Positions 35,169-44,590 of a DNA stretch of 64,000 nucleotides are shown in pieces. A program made the translations under genes and the position numbers. Position 1 is the first letter of the stretch, and the number at the start of each line of letters is the position of its first letter. The stretch is from NCBI GenBank assembly GCA_019096065.1, contig JAGUCH010000004.1, forward strand, positions 806,001-870,000, in the 5' to 3' direction. The DNA is from Paracyclopina nana (Eukaryota; Arthropoda; Copepoda; Cyclopoida; Cyclopettidae). The notes under the pieces are model-generated. The model saw only the letters and a list, made by a program, of their open reading frames with translations, did not search any database and was not told where the DNA came from.

Positions 35169-38100
35169 TGTCTGAAATGGAAGAAAAACCTAAAACAGAC
35201 ACTACACATGATGATAGTTATGTTCTGCCCTCTTTTATGCGTGGAGAATGTAACAAAGAAGTAGGGAGAGTGTATTTTGATCACCTAAAAGCACTCTCAG
35301 AAAAGAGAAAACAGTGCGCAAAGAGGCCTGATGAAAAAACCTCAAGTGCCATTGTTTTGGCCATATCTGGTTCTCAGTACATGAATGAGACTAAAGATGG
35401 GTTAACCCCACCTAGGATGTGGAAAGAAATATTGTTATGGGTAATTGTTATGCTAGCTTTGGTGCTGTGGCTGAACAATTATGACCAAGTCGTGCCTGTA
35501 GCGATAGCATACATTATAATAATGGCATGCTTGTGCATGTGCTGGTTCTTTCCAGACACATCCTACAAGTATGATGTACCTGTACATGTGGCGAAGCTAA
35601 CTGCTGGCTGCATTGAAACTCCGGATGAAAATGTACAGCTAGAAAGGATCATTAAAGACGATGACACGCTAAGTGTATTTTCCTTAAAATTACACAATGT
35701 GTGTGAAAGGTACTACATACCTGTCCAAGTTACAGGCCAGATTAGACTTCATGCCTTATTCGACAGTGGAGCAATGGTTCAAATCATATCTCGCACTCTA
35801 GTAAGGTTAATTGAAGAAAAATTGGGTTACTCATTACCGCGAGTTCAAACCAATTATCTTATTAAGAATTTCAATGGGGAAGAATTTCCCAGCACTGAAG
35901 GCGTGGTTCTGCAAGTCGCCTTTAACAATAGAGTATTGATTAGACAAGCAGTGTTCTTAGTCTCTGACTGTGAGACCCTGCTTATGATTGGGAATTCGTT
36001 ATTAGTAGATAATAACATACGCTTGACTAGTAGGGATGGAAGTCATTTTATTGATTTCCCAGGGCGAATAAAATATAAAAAGATTCCCCTAGTCCTTACT
36101 AAGGAAGCGTTCTACCCTGTAGCTATAAATGAAAGTATTACTGTGCTACCTGGAAGGGAAGTGACAGTTAATGCTAGCTTTCCGCATGAGATACCTTTGG
36201 TAGCTGAGCCCAGTCTTGGTGATTCAGACGCCGAAGTGGATTATGATGAAGTTAAAATAAAGCCAAAAAGTAAAAGCGTTTACTCTAGCTTTCATGATAA
36301 GTGTTTGGAATTTAGTCCGGATGAGGATTATACCAGCGCTACTGCTGAAGGATGTGTTACTTCTGTGACCCGGAAGGGCACTTTCCCAGTGCAGATAGGT
36401 AATAATTCCAACGAGCCCATTTACATTGAGGCTCATTCTATCATAGGGAAGGCTAATATTGTTAAGAAACAACGCTATAAGCCTACCCAAATTGTGCATA
36501 AGTTAAACCTCAGTTTAAAGTCTTTGAACCATATAGTGGACACTTGCTATTGTGAGTTTATTGACACACATATATTGGTGCAATTTGTTGATATAAATGG
36601 ATTAGCGTTCACTGACATGCACACCTTTAATGAACAAGTTCACATAAAGGGTAATGTTAAACAAAAGCTGACCAGACATTGGAATCATGTTTTCATTGCC
36701 TCTAACCAATCTGATGGTTTTGAGGAAATCACGGATGACCTATTGATGGAGTTTGTCAGTAAATGGAACTGGAATAGCCTACCATGGGTAGTTGTTGTCC
36801 CTAGTGATAAATTATTGTCTGGGGAACAAAAGCGGATTATATTGAAGCTCAACGCTATAGTTGAAAAACTAAGTGTAGTTTGGGTGAAATACAAGAACGT
36901 TCATGATAAATGTAGGACTATAGCTCTCACTCCTATAGAAAATTACCTGGCTGGTATGGAGAGAGTGGTACTAACTATCATGGTTCATAGTTACGATTGC
37001 TTTCCTGTTGCTTATCAAAGAAATGGAAATGATAAATATTACGAATACACTGTCTTGGGTGCTCCCACCGTCTTGTATAAGATAGCAAATGACATAGAAC
37101 TAATGGTTCATGTGCCTTGCTCCAATTCAAAGGATGTTGGTTACATGGCTACCTTAGTTTACAATATATTTGGCCATTTACGTTACAAATGTGTAGCTGA
37201 TAATATATGGGTGAGAACCTTAATGGATGGTGATGTGTCAGTAGAAGAACCGGTGTGTTTAGCAGTGTCTTCTGCATTGTTATTACTATCGGGCTTGCCT
37301 ATGTATCCACATGAATCTACATTTGAGGATATAAAGACAAAGTTTGGTGGTTTTATACCTTTTGAGTACAAGCCAGACAATTGTGCTTGTGCCCTTTGTA
37401 TAGCTAAGCGTGCTGGATCTAAGATAATGTGTAAAAGTTACACTACTATATATGAAGGCCCAATAGCTGATCTCTGTGTCAGGCAAACGGTAATTAAAAA
37501 CCCCTCTGAATTGGACTTAGTGTCCGCCTCTTTAGAAATAACGCAAGACGAGGCAAAGAATCAGAGGCTGTATGAAGAGGTTTATAACCTTTTATTGCAG
37601 TTCCCTAGTGAATTTGACCCACATCGAGTTCTAAATGGAGTAGCTGGCTACACCTTTCCATTGGAACTTGACACAGTCTTAAAGTTTGACCTGGACCACA
37701 TACCAGTGGAAGTCAGAGAAGACTACAGGAATATATTGATAGAATATAAGGACATCTTCTCTGATGATCCGAGATCTTTTAGGTTATGGAATGTGGACCC
37801 CGTAAAATTTCAATTAAAGGACAATAAACCCCTGGTACCGAAGGTGTTTAACATGTCTGAGTATGAAACCACCCAAGTGGATAGGAAGATATCATTAATG
37901 TTATCTTCTGGCTTAATTGAAATAGTAGATAAGTCTTTAAATAGGTACTCTGCTTGCCCTTGCTTCTTAACATCAAGGCCAAACGATGAAAAGTTACCTA
38001 TGAAACAACGTAAACCTAGGTTATTAGTGGACCTGACGTCCTTTAATAAGAACCTGATTTTTACGCCATCTGAACATATTGTTCCGCCTATTCCTACATT

Positions 38101-38788
38101 ATTAGGGATGCTTTCGAACTCATGTTTGATGTCATCTTTTGATGTCACCTCAGGATATGACAACTTACCTGTTGATTCTGACAGTGCAGATATGTGCTGC
38201 CTGGCTGTGACGTCACCACGGTCTAGGTATAGAGGCCTTTATTTGAAAAGTAAGGCTATATTGCAGGGTACGGCCTTGGCTGTGAGAGAATTTTCATCTT
38301 TATTAATTCAGGCAATTAATCCTGAAATATTACCTTTCACTTGTGTCTATGTAGACGATTTATTGGTCTCTTGCAAGAATCCGGACAAACCGAAGCCGGC
38401 AACTCTAGACGATTATAAGAGGCATTTAGGTGATCTCAGGAAACTGTTTGACAGTTTAAGGGAACTAAATGCATTATTACAAATCAAAAAGACTCAATTA
38501 GGGGTCAAGGAAGCTACAGTCCTTGGACACCTCATAAAAATTGATGAGCATGGAGTTATGACGATGCAGATGCCTGATAAATACAGGACTGCGTTTGATG
38601 ACTTCCCGATGCCTTCAACAAAGAAGCAATTACAAAAGTTCATTGGTATGACCAACTGGTTAAGCCAATATTGTCCTAACATGGCCACTTACACGGCACC
38701 TCTATTGGATGTAATGGCAACTAAACAGGGGAAAACAGGAAGTTTAACTTCTCCCCTTTTCAAGAAAAATGCTTTTACAAGGTTATAG
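35108..38788 (+). CDS. Inner giant element Pol part 1: membrane hairpin, protease, RT
   Basis: Divergent Ty3-like Pol in -1 frame to Gag; no ATG is needed. Counting from 35138, two hydrophobic helices at about 98-112 and 119-138 precede an aspartic protease (LFDSGA, near residue 207). About 600 unrecognised residues follow, then RT from roughly residue 880, with SSFDVTSGYDNLP (first Asp), QGTALAVREF in place of the usual FGL-A-P, and YVDD at about 1070. The thumb region (GHLIKIDEHGV, KFIGMTNWLSQY) is Ty3-like, not BEL/Pao-like. The frame closes at 38788 while the homologous reading continues in the -1 frame, open through 38752-38806. Confidence 0.8.
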   Translation, partial: RITQGHKWITVLEVATSTKVMSEMEEKPKTDTTHDDSYVLPSFMRGECNKEVGRVYFDHLKALSEKRKQCAKRPDEKTSSAIVLAISGSQYMNETKDGLTPPRMWKEILLWVIVMLALVLWLNNYDQVVPVAIAYIIIMACLCMCWFFPDTSYKYDVPVHVAKLTAGCIETPDENVQLERIIKDDDTLSVFSLKLHNVCERYYIPVQVTGQIRLHALFDSGAMVQIISRTLVRLIEEKLGYSLPRVQTNYLIKNFNGEEFPSTEGVVLQVAFNNRVLIRQAVFLVSDCETLLMIGNSLLVDNNIRLTSRDGSHFIDFPGRIKYKKIPLVLTKEAFYPVAINESITVLPGREVTVNASFPHEIPLVAEPSLGDSDAEVDYDEVKIKPKSKSVYSSFHDKCLEFSPDEDYTSATAEGCVTSVTRKGTFPVQIGNNSNEPIYIEAHSIIGKANIVKKQRYKPTQIVHKLNLSLKSLNHIVDTCYCEFIDTHILVQFVDINGLAFTDMHTFNEQVHIKGNVKQKLTRHWNHVFIASNQSDGFEEITDDLLMEFVSKWNWNSLPWVVVVPSDKLLSGEQKRIILKLNAIVEKLSVVWVKYKNVHDKCRTIALTPIENYLAGMERVVLTIMVHSYDCFPVAYQRNGNDKYYEYTVLGAPTVLYKIANDIELMVHVPCSNSKDVGYMATLVYNIFGHLRYKCVADNIWVRTLMDGDVSVEEPVCLAVSSALLLLSGLPMYPHESTFEDIKTKFGGFIPFEYKPDNCACALCIAKRAGSKIMCKSYTTIYEGPIADLCVRQTVIKNPSELDLVSASLEITQDEAKNQRLYEEVYNLLLQFPSEFDPHRVLNGVAGYTFPLELDTVLKFDLDHIPVEVREDYRNILIEYKDIFSDDPRSFRLWNVDPVKFQLKDNKPLVPKVFNMSEYETTQVDRKISLMLSSGLIEIVDKSLNRYSACPCFLTSRPNDEKLPMKQRKPRLLVDLTSFNKNLIFTPSEHIVPPIPTLLGMLSNSCLMSSFDVTSGYDNLPVDSDSADMCCLAVTSPRSRYRGLYLKSKAILQGTALAVREFSSLLIQAINPEILPFTCVYVDDLLVSCKNPDKPKPATLDDYKRHLGDLRKLFDSLRELNALLQIKKTQLGVKEATVLGHLIKIDEHGVMTMQMPDKYRTAFDDFPMPSTKKQLQKFIGMTNWLSQYCPNMATYTAPLLDVMATKQGKTGSLTSPLFKKNAFTRL

Positions 38789-38805
38789 AGGAAATAAAGA
38801 CAGGA

Positions 38806-41800
38806 ATGTCCTTGGCCTTGCCTAACTTCAAGGAAGCGTATTTAGTAGTAGACTCGGGTGTAATAAGTACCTCAGCTCTACTTATGGAAATTGATGCCAA
38901 TGGGAAGGCAGTGTGTGTTGGGGCTCACAGTGCTAGATTCCCATTGTCAGTGTGCTTGTCTTACCACTCGTTTCAGCGAGAAGCATTAGGTGTATTAATG
39001 ATGATACACCACTATAAAAGTATACTCTTTGCGTATGAGCGGTTAGTGATAGTAACTGATTGTCTATCGATTGCCAGTATACTGGCTAGCTCATTTACTG
39101 GTAAAGATGCTTTTACGCACAGACTTGCAGCGAGAATATACTCCTTGCCAGTAGCGTGGAAAATACGTGCTGTGCCAAGAACTGAGATTGAAATTGTTGA
39201 TATATTATTGAATAAGTATCATCAAACTGAGGGAAATACAGTGTTCTTTGCACCGTATTCCATTCAATCGCAAATTACGAAGGACATTTATGCTGGTGTT
39301 TATCCACTCCCGGAGGAAATTTCCTCTAAAGTAATAACCACGCAGGAACTTTTGACACATGTATTTGACACTTTGGTTAATTCAGGTACTATGTCAAAGT
39401 CTTTACTACAAAAAAGATTACAATGTCTGAATGACAAGTGGGTTGAACTAATAGGTTCCTCTCCACCTTTTGTTCATGATGACACTTCCACTATTCTTCA
39501 TGCGCGTCATAAGGATGATGATGAGGTTGACAGGTTAACTGAGGTTTCGCATTCATTTGAAGGTGAAGCTAACCCTGAATCCCCTGTCTTTGACATAGAA
39601 AACAATGTTATTGTTGACGCAATTACTGTTAAGCGTAAAATATCGGTACATTTACCAGGAATTACACGCAACCTTCTCATACGTTTGCAACAAAACTGCG
39701 AGGAAACTCAAAAACTAGTGAACATGTTAGTTCTCACTCCTGAACACGAGGTACCTACCAGTATTGCGGCCAGGTACCGTGTCATTGATTGTGCACTTCT
39801 TGTTATTAGAAAGAATGTAAAGTTACCTTTTACGAAGGCCACCAACACGAAAGTGTATATGAGCATGCAAAATTGTGTTTACTTGATGGCCTGCATTCAC
39901 CTTTTACATAACCATTTAGGAAGTAAGAAGGTGAATACCTTGTTTACACAGTCTATGTTCTCAACTTATTCTGCTAGAATAAGTAGAATAATTGTAGGTG
40001 CGTGCATGCATTGTGCACTGTATAGACAAGCAAATACAAGGTTTGTGGGTAAGGGCAGATTCCGTATTCCGGATAAGCCCTTTGACCTTGTTATGATTGA
40101 CCTTGCTTACTTTGATCAAACTTTAGTCAAAGGAAAGGATGCCAAAGTATGCCTAGTTATTATCGATGTTTATTCGAAAATGATAATAGCTAAACCTTTG
40201 TTAAATTCCACTTACAGGGAGGTAGCTACTGCTATGGAAGAAGTAACCTCCTTGTTTGGTGTGCCTAAAACCTTATTGGCTGATAATGGAGCGCAGCTTA
40301 CTAGTAACCATGCCCTCCAGCGCTTGATTGACAAGTATAAAATACAGGAATTGTGCCAATACAGAACACTGTCACCAAACAAACATTCGAATGCTTATGC
40401 TGAGAACAGTGTTCGTGTTTTGAGGAATGCTTTAATACTAAACTCCAAGTCATATAAGCGGCCTATGAGTGAAGTATTTAAACTGTCTGTATATGCCATA
40501 AATAACCGCCCACTAACTTATTTATCATATACTGACCCGAATGGAGTCAAAGTAATACCTACTCCATTCTCTCTATTCTTTGACAAAATGCCAGGTTACC
40601 ACCTTGGACGTGATGTCTTTGAAATATTGAGCGAAAGTGAGGACATCATACATAAAGCTGAATGGCAGGATGTCATGAGGAAGTATGATGAGGAAGAGCA
40701 AAGACGTTTTGAACTAATGAAAGCCACTGAAAGGCCTTCGTTTAAACCTGAAATTGGTTCATTAGTCTTAGTTATTAAACATCCTGTAAATAAGCATGGG
40801 TACAAATTCATGCAGGATCTATTTGAGGTGATTGATGTGGGGTCCCACTCCACTGTGACAGTAAAACCTTATTTGCATGATGGACTAACTCGTGAAGTCA
40901 GTCTGGATCATGTAAAGTTGTACCGGTTTCATGAGTTATATAAGTTCTTACCTGAAAAGATAACTCACTTGCTTATGCGGCCTTACACTCCTGATGAGAT
41001 GTTACAACGTCTTTCCAGGAATGAAATGCTTAAATTCTTGGAGGAGGATGAGCCTGAAGTAAATGAGTATGCATTACGAAATCGAGTGTCACAAAGTATT
41101 GCCGCTCGAGATGAAGCGAAAAGTGAATGGGCTTCCAACGTAACAGAAGAACTTATTACTGCTACTTCTTCGCTAGGAACCTCTACCATAAAGGATCACC
41201 AAACCTTGAAACATTCTGGATCTATACTGCGGAAGAAGGCTACTGATTTGTTTAAGCCCTCTGATGTGCGTCGCATCCAGGAGGAAAATCGTAGAATTGT
41301 TAAGCAGCAATGGGACAATTATGTACCTAAACCACCGCCTAATGAAGGTGTGACTGATTCTGCTGATTCTGCTCATATGAAGGAAGGTTCGTACCTTTCT
41401 CCGGATGAACAGAAGGCTGATAAACTCATTGACCAGTTACTCGAATCTAGTAGCAAAACATATGAGACTACCCTCTACGAGGAGCTTAAGTCTCTCCAAT
41501 CGGAAGATTTACCCACTTTTGAAGACTTGGCTGCAAAAGGGAAGGTATTCCTCGAAGTACCGAAATCCACTCGACCACGCAGCCCCAGTCAAATAAGTAC
41601 ACCTACTAATATGACTGGGACACTATTGAATGATGATGTCAGTCCAGTTCCTCGTGCTTTTAGAGGTCGAAGGTCACCGCGCCCCAGCCCCAAAAGCCCA
41701 GAACAGGAAGAAGCTGACATCTCAAAAGTAGTGAGCGAGGCCTCGTTGCTTATAAATCAAGATAAGTTTGATACGGATCTTGAATCGCTAGCTTCGGCAC

Positions 41801-42648
41801 TAGAAAATGTAGGTGAATTCATAGATGATGAATATATAGACAGCCAACCACTATATCAGCCTACAATTGCTGATGTGCTAGAAACCTTTGAATCTGAGAA
41901 AGATTTTGAAGAGACTCTATCTAAAGTAATGGCGGAGAACAGAAAGTTTTCTCCTGATACGAAAAACCGATTTCTAGATGCCTTTAAGCGAGGCTCACAA
42001 TTACTAAAGAAAAAACTCTCTATGTCGCCAAAGAAAAATGACAAAGAAGAGGATGGAAATCAGAGTATAAAAAGTAATGTAATTCCGTCAGCCCCCACAC
42101 GGGAACAAATATACGAGACAGATATGTTACAAAATGATAGTGAGTCTTCTAGTACTAGTTCTCCGGAAGATGAATTGTTATCACCAATTAAGGAAGCCGC
42201 AGTGCCTGGGGCCAGTGATGAAGTGGAGCCGGAAGGTGCTGCTGCAGCGATACCTCTAAAAATTCTCCAGCGTCCTCGTGAAGGGCTACGAGACAAACCA
42301 AGAGTTGATTATAAAGCGATGGTAACACGCCGATATAATAGAAAATTACCTATCCACTATAATCCTGGACATCCACGTGAGTCTGCGCTCACTCCAGAGG
42401 AACGTGAATTGGCCCGGATCAAATATTCGTTCAGGAATCCTAGGCCAAAACCTAATGAAAAATATATTTTACAGAAGGTGGTTCCTGCTTGGAGGAAAGA
42501 TACTAACGTGGCAACGGTCCAAGATTACTCCAAGTTCCTGGAAGCAGGTGGCTTAGACCACTTGAATGATAGTTTTGTACAAGAGCTGAAAAAGTTGAGG
42601 CTGAACCGCCACGAACTCTATCTGCTGGTACATAAACAATTCAAGTAA
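38806..42648 (+). CDS. Inner giant element Pol part 2: RNase H, integrase, long tail
   Basis: Reading is open upstream of this ATG and joins naturally to part 1 with one change of frame, so the ATG is probably not a true start. RNase H begins at once (VVDSGVISTSALLMEI, VTDCLS). Integrase shows HLLHNHLG/CMHC zinc residues near 360-405, the core Asp in MIDLAYFD, the second Asp in LLADNGAQLT and the Glu in AYAENSVRVL. An SH3-like C-domain (SLVLVIKHP, VSLDHVKLY) follows near 645-705. The last ~560 residues are acidic, Ser/Pro-rich, mostly disordered, and have no counterpart I recognise in Ty3 elements. Confidence 0.8.
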   Translation: MSLALPNFKEAYLVVDSGVISTSALLMEIDANGKAVCVGAHSARFPLSVCLSYHSFQREALGVLMMIHHYKSILFAYERLVIVTDCLSIASILASSFTGKDAFTHRLAARIYSLPVAWKIRAVPRTEIEIVDILLNKYHQTEGNTVFFAPYSIQSQITKDIYAGVYPLPEEISSKVITTQELLTHVFDTLVNSGTMSKSLLQKRLQCLNDKWVELIGSSPPFVHDDTSTILHARHKDDDEVDRLTEVSHSFEGEANPESPVFDIENNVIVDAITVKRKISVHLPGITRNLLIRLQQNCEETQKLVNMLVLTPEHEVPTSIAARYRVIDCALLVIRKNVKLPFTKATNTKVYMSMQNCVYLMACIHLLHNHLGSKKVNTLFTQSMFSTYSARISRIIVGACMHCALYRQANTRFVGKGRFRIPDKPFDLVMIDLAYFDQTLVKGKDAKVCLVIIDVYSKMIIAKPLLNSTYREVATAMEEVTSLFGVPKTLLADNGAQLTSNHALQRLIDKYKIQELCQYRTLSPNKHSNAYAENSVRVLRNALILNSKSYKRPMSEVFKLSVYAINNRPLTYLSYTDPNGVKVIPTPFSLFFDKMPGYHLGRDVFEILSESEDIIHKAEWQDVMRKYDEEEQRRFELMKATERPSFKPEIGSLVLVIKHPVNKHGYKFMQDLFEVIDVGSHSTVTVKPYLHDGLTREVSLDHVKLYRFHELYKFLPEKITHLLMRPYTPDEMLQRLSRNEMLKFLEEDEPEVNEYALRNRVSQSIAARDEAKSEWASNVTEELITATSSLGTSTIKDHQTLKHSGSILRKKATDLFKPSDVRRIQEENRRIVKQQWDNYVPKPPPNEGVTDSADSAHMKEGSYLSPDEQKADKLIDQLLESSSKTYETTLYEELKSLQSEDLPTFEDLAAKGKVFLEVPKSTRPRSPSQISTPTNMTGTLLNDDVSPVPRAFRGRRSPRPSPKSPEQEEADISKVVSEASLLINQDKFDTDLESLASALENVGEFIDDEYIDSQPLYQPTIADVLETFESEKDFEETLSKVMAENRKFSPDTKNRFLDAFKRGSQLLKKKLSMSPKKNDKEEDGNQSIKSNVIPSAPTREQIYETDMLQNDSESSSTSSPEDELLSPIKEAAVPGASDEVEPEGAAAAIPLKILQRPREGLRDKPRVDYKAMVTRRYNRKLPIHYNPGHPRESALTPEERELARIKYSFRNPRPKPNEKYILQKVVPAWRKDTNVATVQDYSKFLEAGGLDHLNDSFVQELKKLRLNRHELYLLVHKQFK

Positions 42649-44189
42649 CCTGATAAAATGACCAGAATCTGGTCTTTATTTGGTATTCGTAAGATGCCAC
42701 ATTTTCATATAGTAAGTACGGTGGCCATGCTTTTTACGAAAACAAACATTACCAGCTAGTAACTGGTAATGGAATACTAAAAGTGTAAAGAAAAAGGTTA
42801 TATTTTGCCTATTGCTTTAACCATAACCGAGTGTGGTCATGCTTTCTAAGTATATACATTTGTACCATAAAGCACTTATGTATATGGGGAATCGTGATGC
42901 ACAAAGGCCAAATACTCCCGTGGCAGATGCCAGAAAGTATGGAAATAAAGTGAACAAAATATTGCTGCGTCTGATTTAACAAAATCAGTGTGTAGGGTAA
43001 TATGTCATCACCAGGGAATGGAGCCTCTTATTAGGCCCCTGATACTGTTATAGCTAGTATACTAAGAACGTCATGCAAATAAAAATCTGATTTGGCGTAA
43101 CTTAGGATGCTGGCTTCAGATGTATGATAAAATCTTTCAGAACTTTGCCCCTAGGCAATTGGAAGTTGCAAGTGGGGTTGATCAAAGTGATCAGTGGGGC
43201 GCAGCTTTTATGCCACTCCCACTGATGATATTACTATAAAATTAACGAAGTGCCTGATGCACTGTGGCTATGTTCAAATGGAACCCTTGAACAACGCATA
43301 GATGCGAATGGTACGATGTGTGGAACTGTTTTCGAGCTTATAACTTGAAAATAACCCGAACAAAATGTCACGAATGATTACAAATTCGTGTACCTTTTTT
43401 ACGATTTTTTACTCATCAGTGAAATGCTTAGCCAGCACAATAGCACTGGCGTCAGCGTTACAATATTATAAAATATAAGGCATTTATGTCTTGCTACCTT
43501 TTAATAGGAACACTATTTGTCTCCAAAAGATGATAAGTGAAAACCATTTGCAACCTTTTGGGGGCAGCTCTGGTGTGACTAGCTCCATACCAGTGTGCGA
43601 CTGCAAGTGCAAATGGGGTTGATTAAGGTTGATTAAGCAAAAATCTTGCTTCCATTATGGACTTCAGAGTTGACCGCCTCTTTGATAAAATCTTAATGAG
43701 GCGATGTAAGAGTTCAGCATAAAGGATAGTTGCTGGAATTCTACGCTTGAGTTCCACGAAGATGGTAAACACAAGCTATAAACTAAATGCGAAATGTACG
43801 CCACCCTCGGACTGAACCGAACAAGGGCATTCGCATAAGATTACCACTACTATCGGCCACTTGGCACGTAGTGTAATATAAATAAAATGAATGATAAAAT
43901 AAGGTGTGTGCTGAACAACTAGGGCACATCAATTCTTAACATCATGGACGAGAAGTATCAGGCTGCCACCTGATACTTGCATACTATATGGATTTGATAA
44001 AAAGAGCAAGAATAAAATAGGGGAGCTCAGTAGCGCCTCTTGGCTACTTCTTCTTGTCCCACGTACAGCTCTTTCAACTGAGCGTGTACTGTACAATATT
44101 GCCAAGCTTCCAGATGGAAAAGCAATCTGCTTAAGCTGCAAAAAGACTTTGGCCAACTTGACAAGTGCCAATCGACATTTCAATATGAA

Positions 44190-44430
44190 TCAAAGAACGG
44201 GTCGCCATTCTTTAATCGCAGCGCTGCCCAGCCATGGGTGGGCGTGGGCTAGCGCAATAATAGCCTACGTTGCATTAAGCAACTTTAAAAATAAAAATTA
44301 GAAGACAAAAATGAAGGATGCGACACCCTTGCAAGCGGGTCGCCGTTCTTCATGCACTGCTCTGCCCGAATTGGGCTAGAGCAAGCGCGATAATAGATTA
44401 CGTTGCATTAAGCAACTTTAGAAACGTTCA
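44190..44430. repeat. Two ~140-bp direct repeats with conserved hairpin
   Basis: Both copies contain GGGTCGCC(A/G)TTCTT, then ATAATAG..TACGTTGCATTAAGC ending in AACTTTA; GTTGCATTAAGCAAC is a perfect 5-bp stem hairpin. The middle is diverged. They could be a duplicated structured RNA or simple repeat growth. Confidence 0.55.
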
Positions 44431-44511
44431 TGGCCACAGCGTCCTGTGACCATGTTTATTTAAAAAATTATTATTATTTTATTAGTACTGAGCAAAAGGA
44501 TACTTACCTGA

Positions 44512-44590
44512 AGACTGCCAAGTTTTGGAAGGATTTTCCTCCCAAAACCTGAGCTTCTTGGGTAGGGGGGGTACCCAGAGCCAGAGCACG
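44512..44590 (-). promoter_or_regulatory. Putative antisense leader exon with strong splice donor
   Basis: On the minus strand a C-run (TACCCCCCCTACCC) is followed by a short hairpin and then TTCAG|GTAAGTATCC. The outer element has a counterpart at about 63351-63426 with ACTCCCCCCTCC and TTCAG|GTAAGTATG in the same orientation relative to the element. No downstream coding exon was found, so a non-coding antisense transcript is possible. Confidence 0.4.

Noticed and set aside
32682-42648. Assigning the giant element to BEL/Pao
   Set aside because: The double zinc knuckle in Gag and the large size first suggested it, but the RT thumb, integrase order and GHxI-type motif are Ty3-like.
44514-44524. 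ATACTTACCTG as the 5' end of a U1 snRNA gene
   Set aside because: The following sequence does not match U1, and the motif is better read as a splice donor on the minus strand with a counterpart at 63421.
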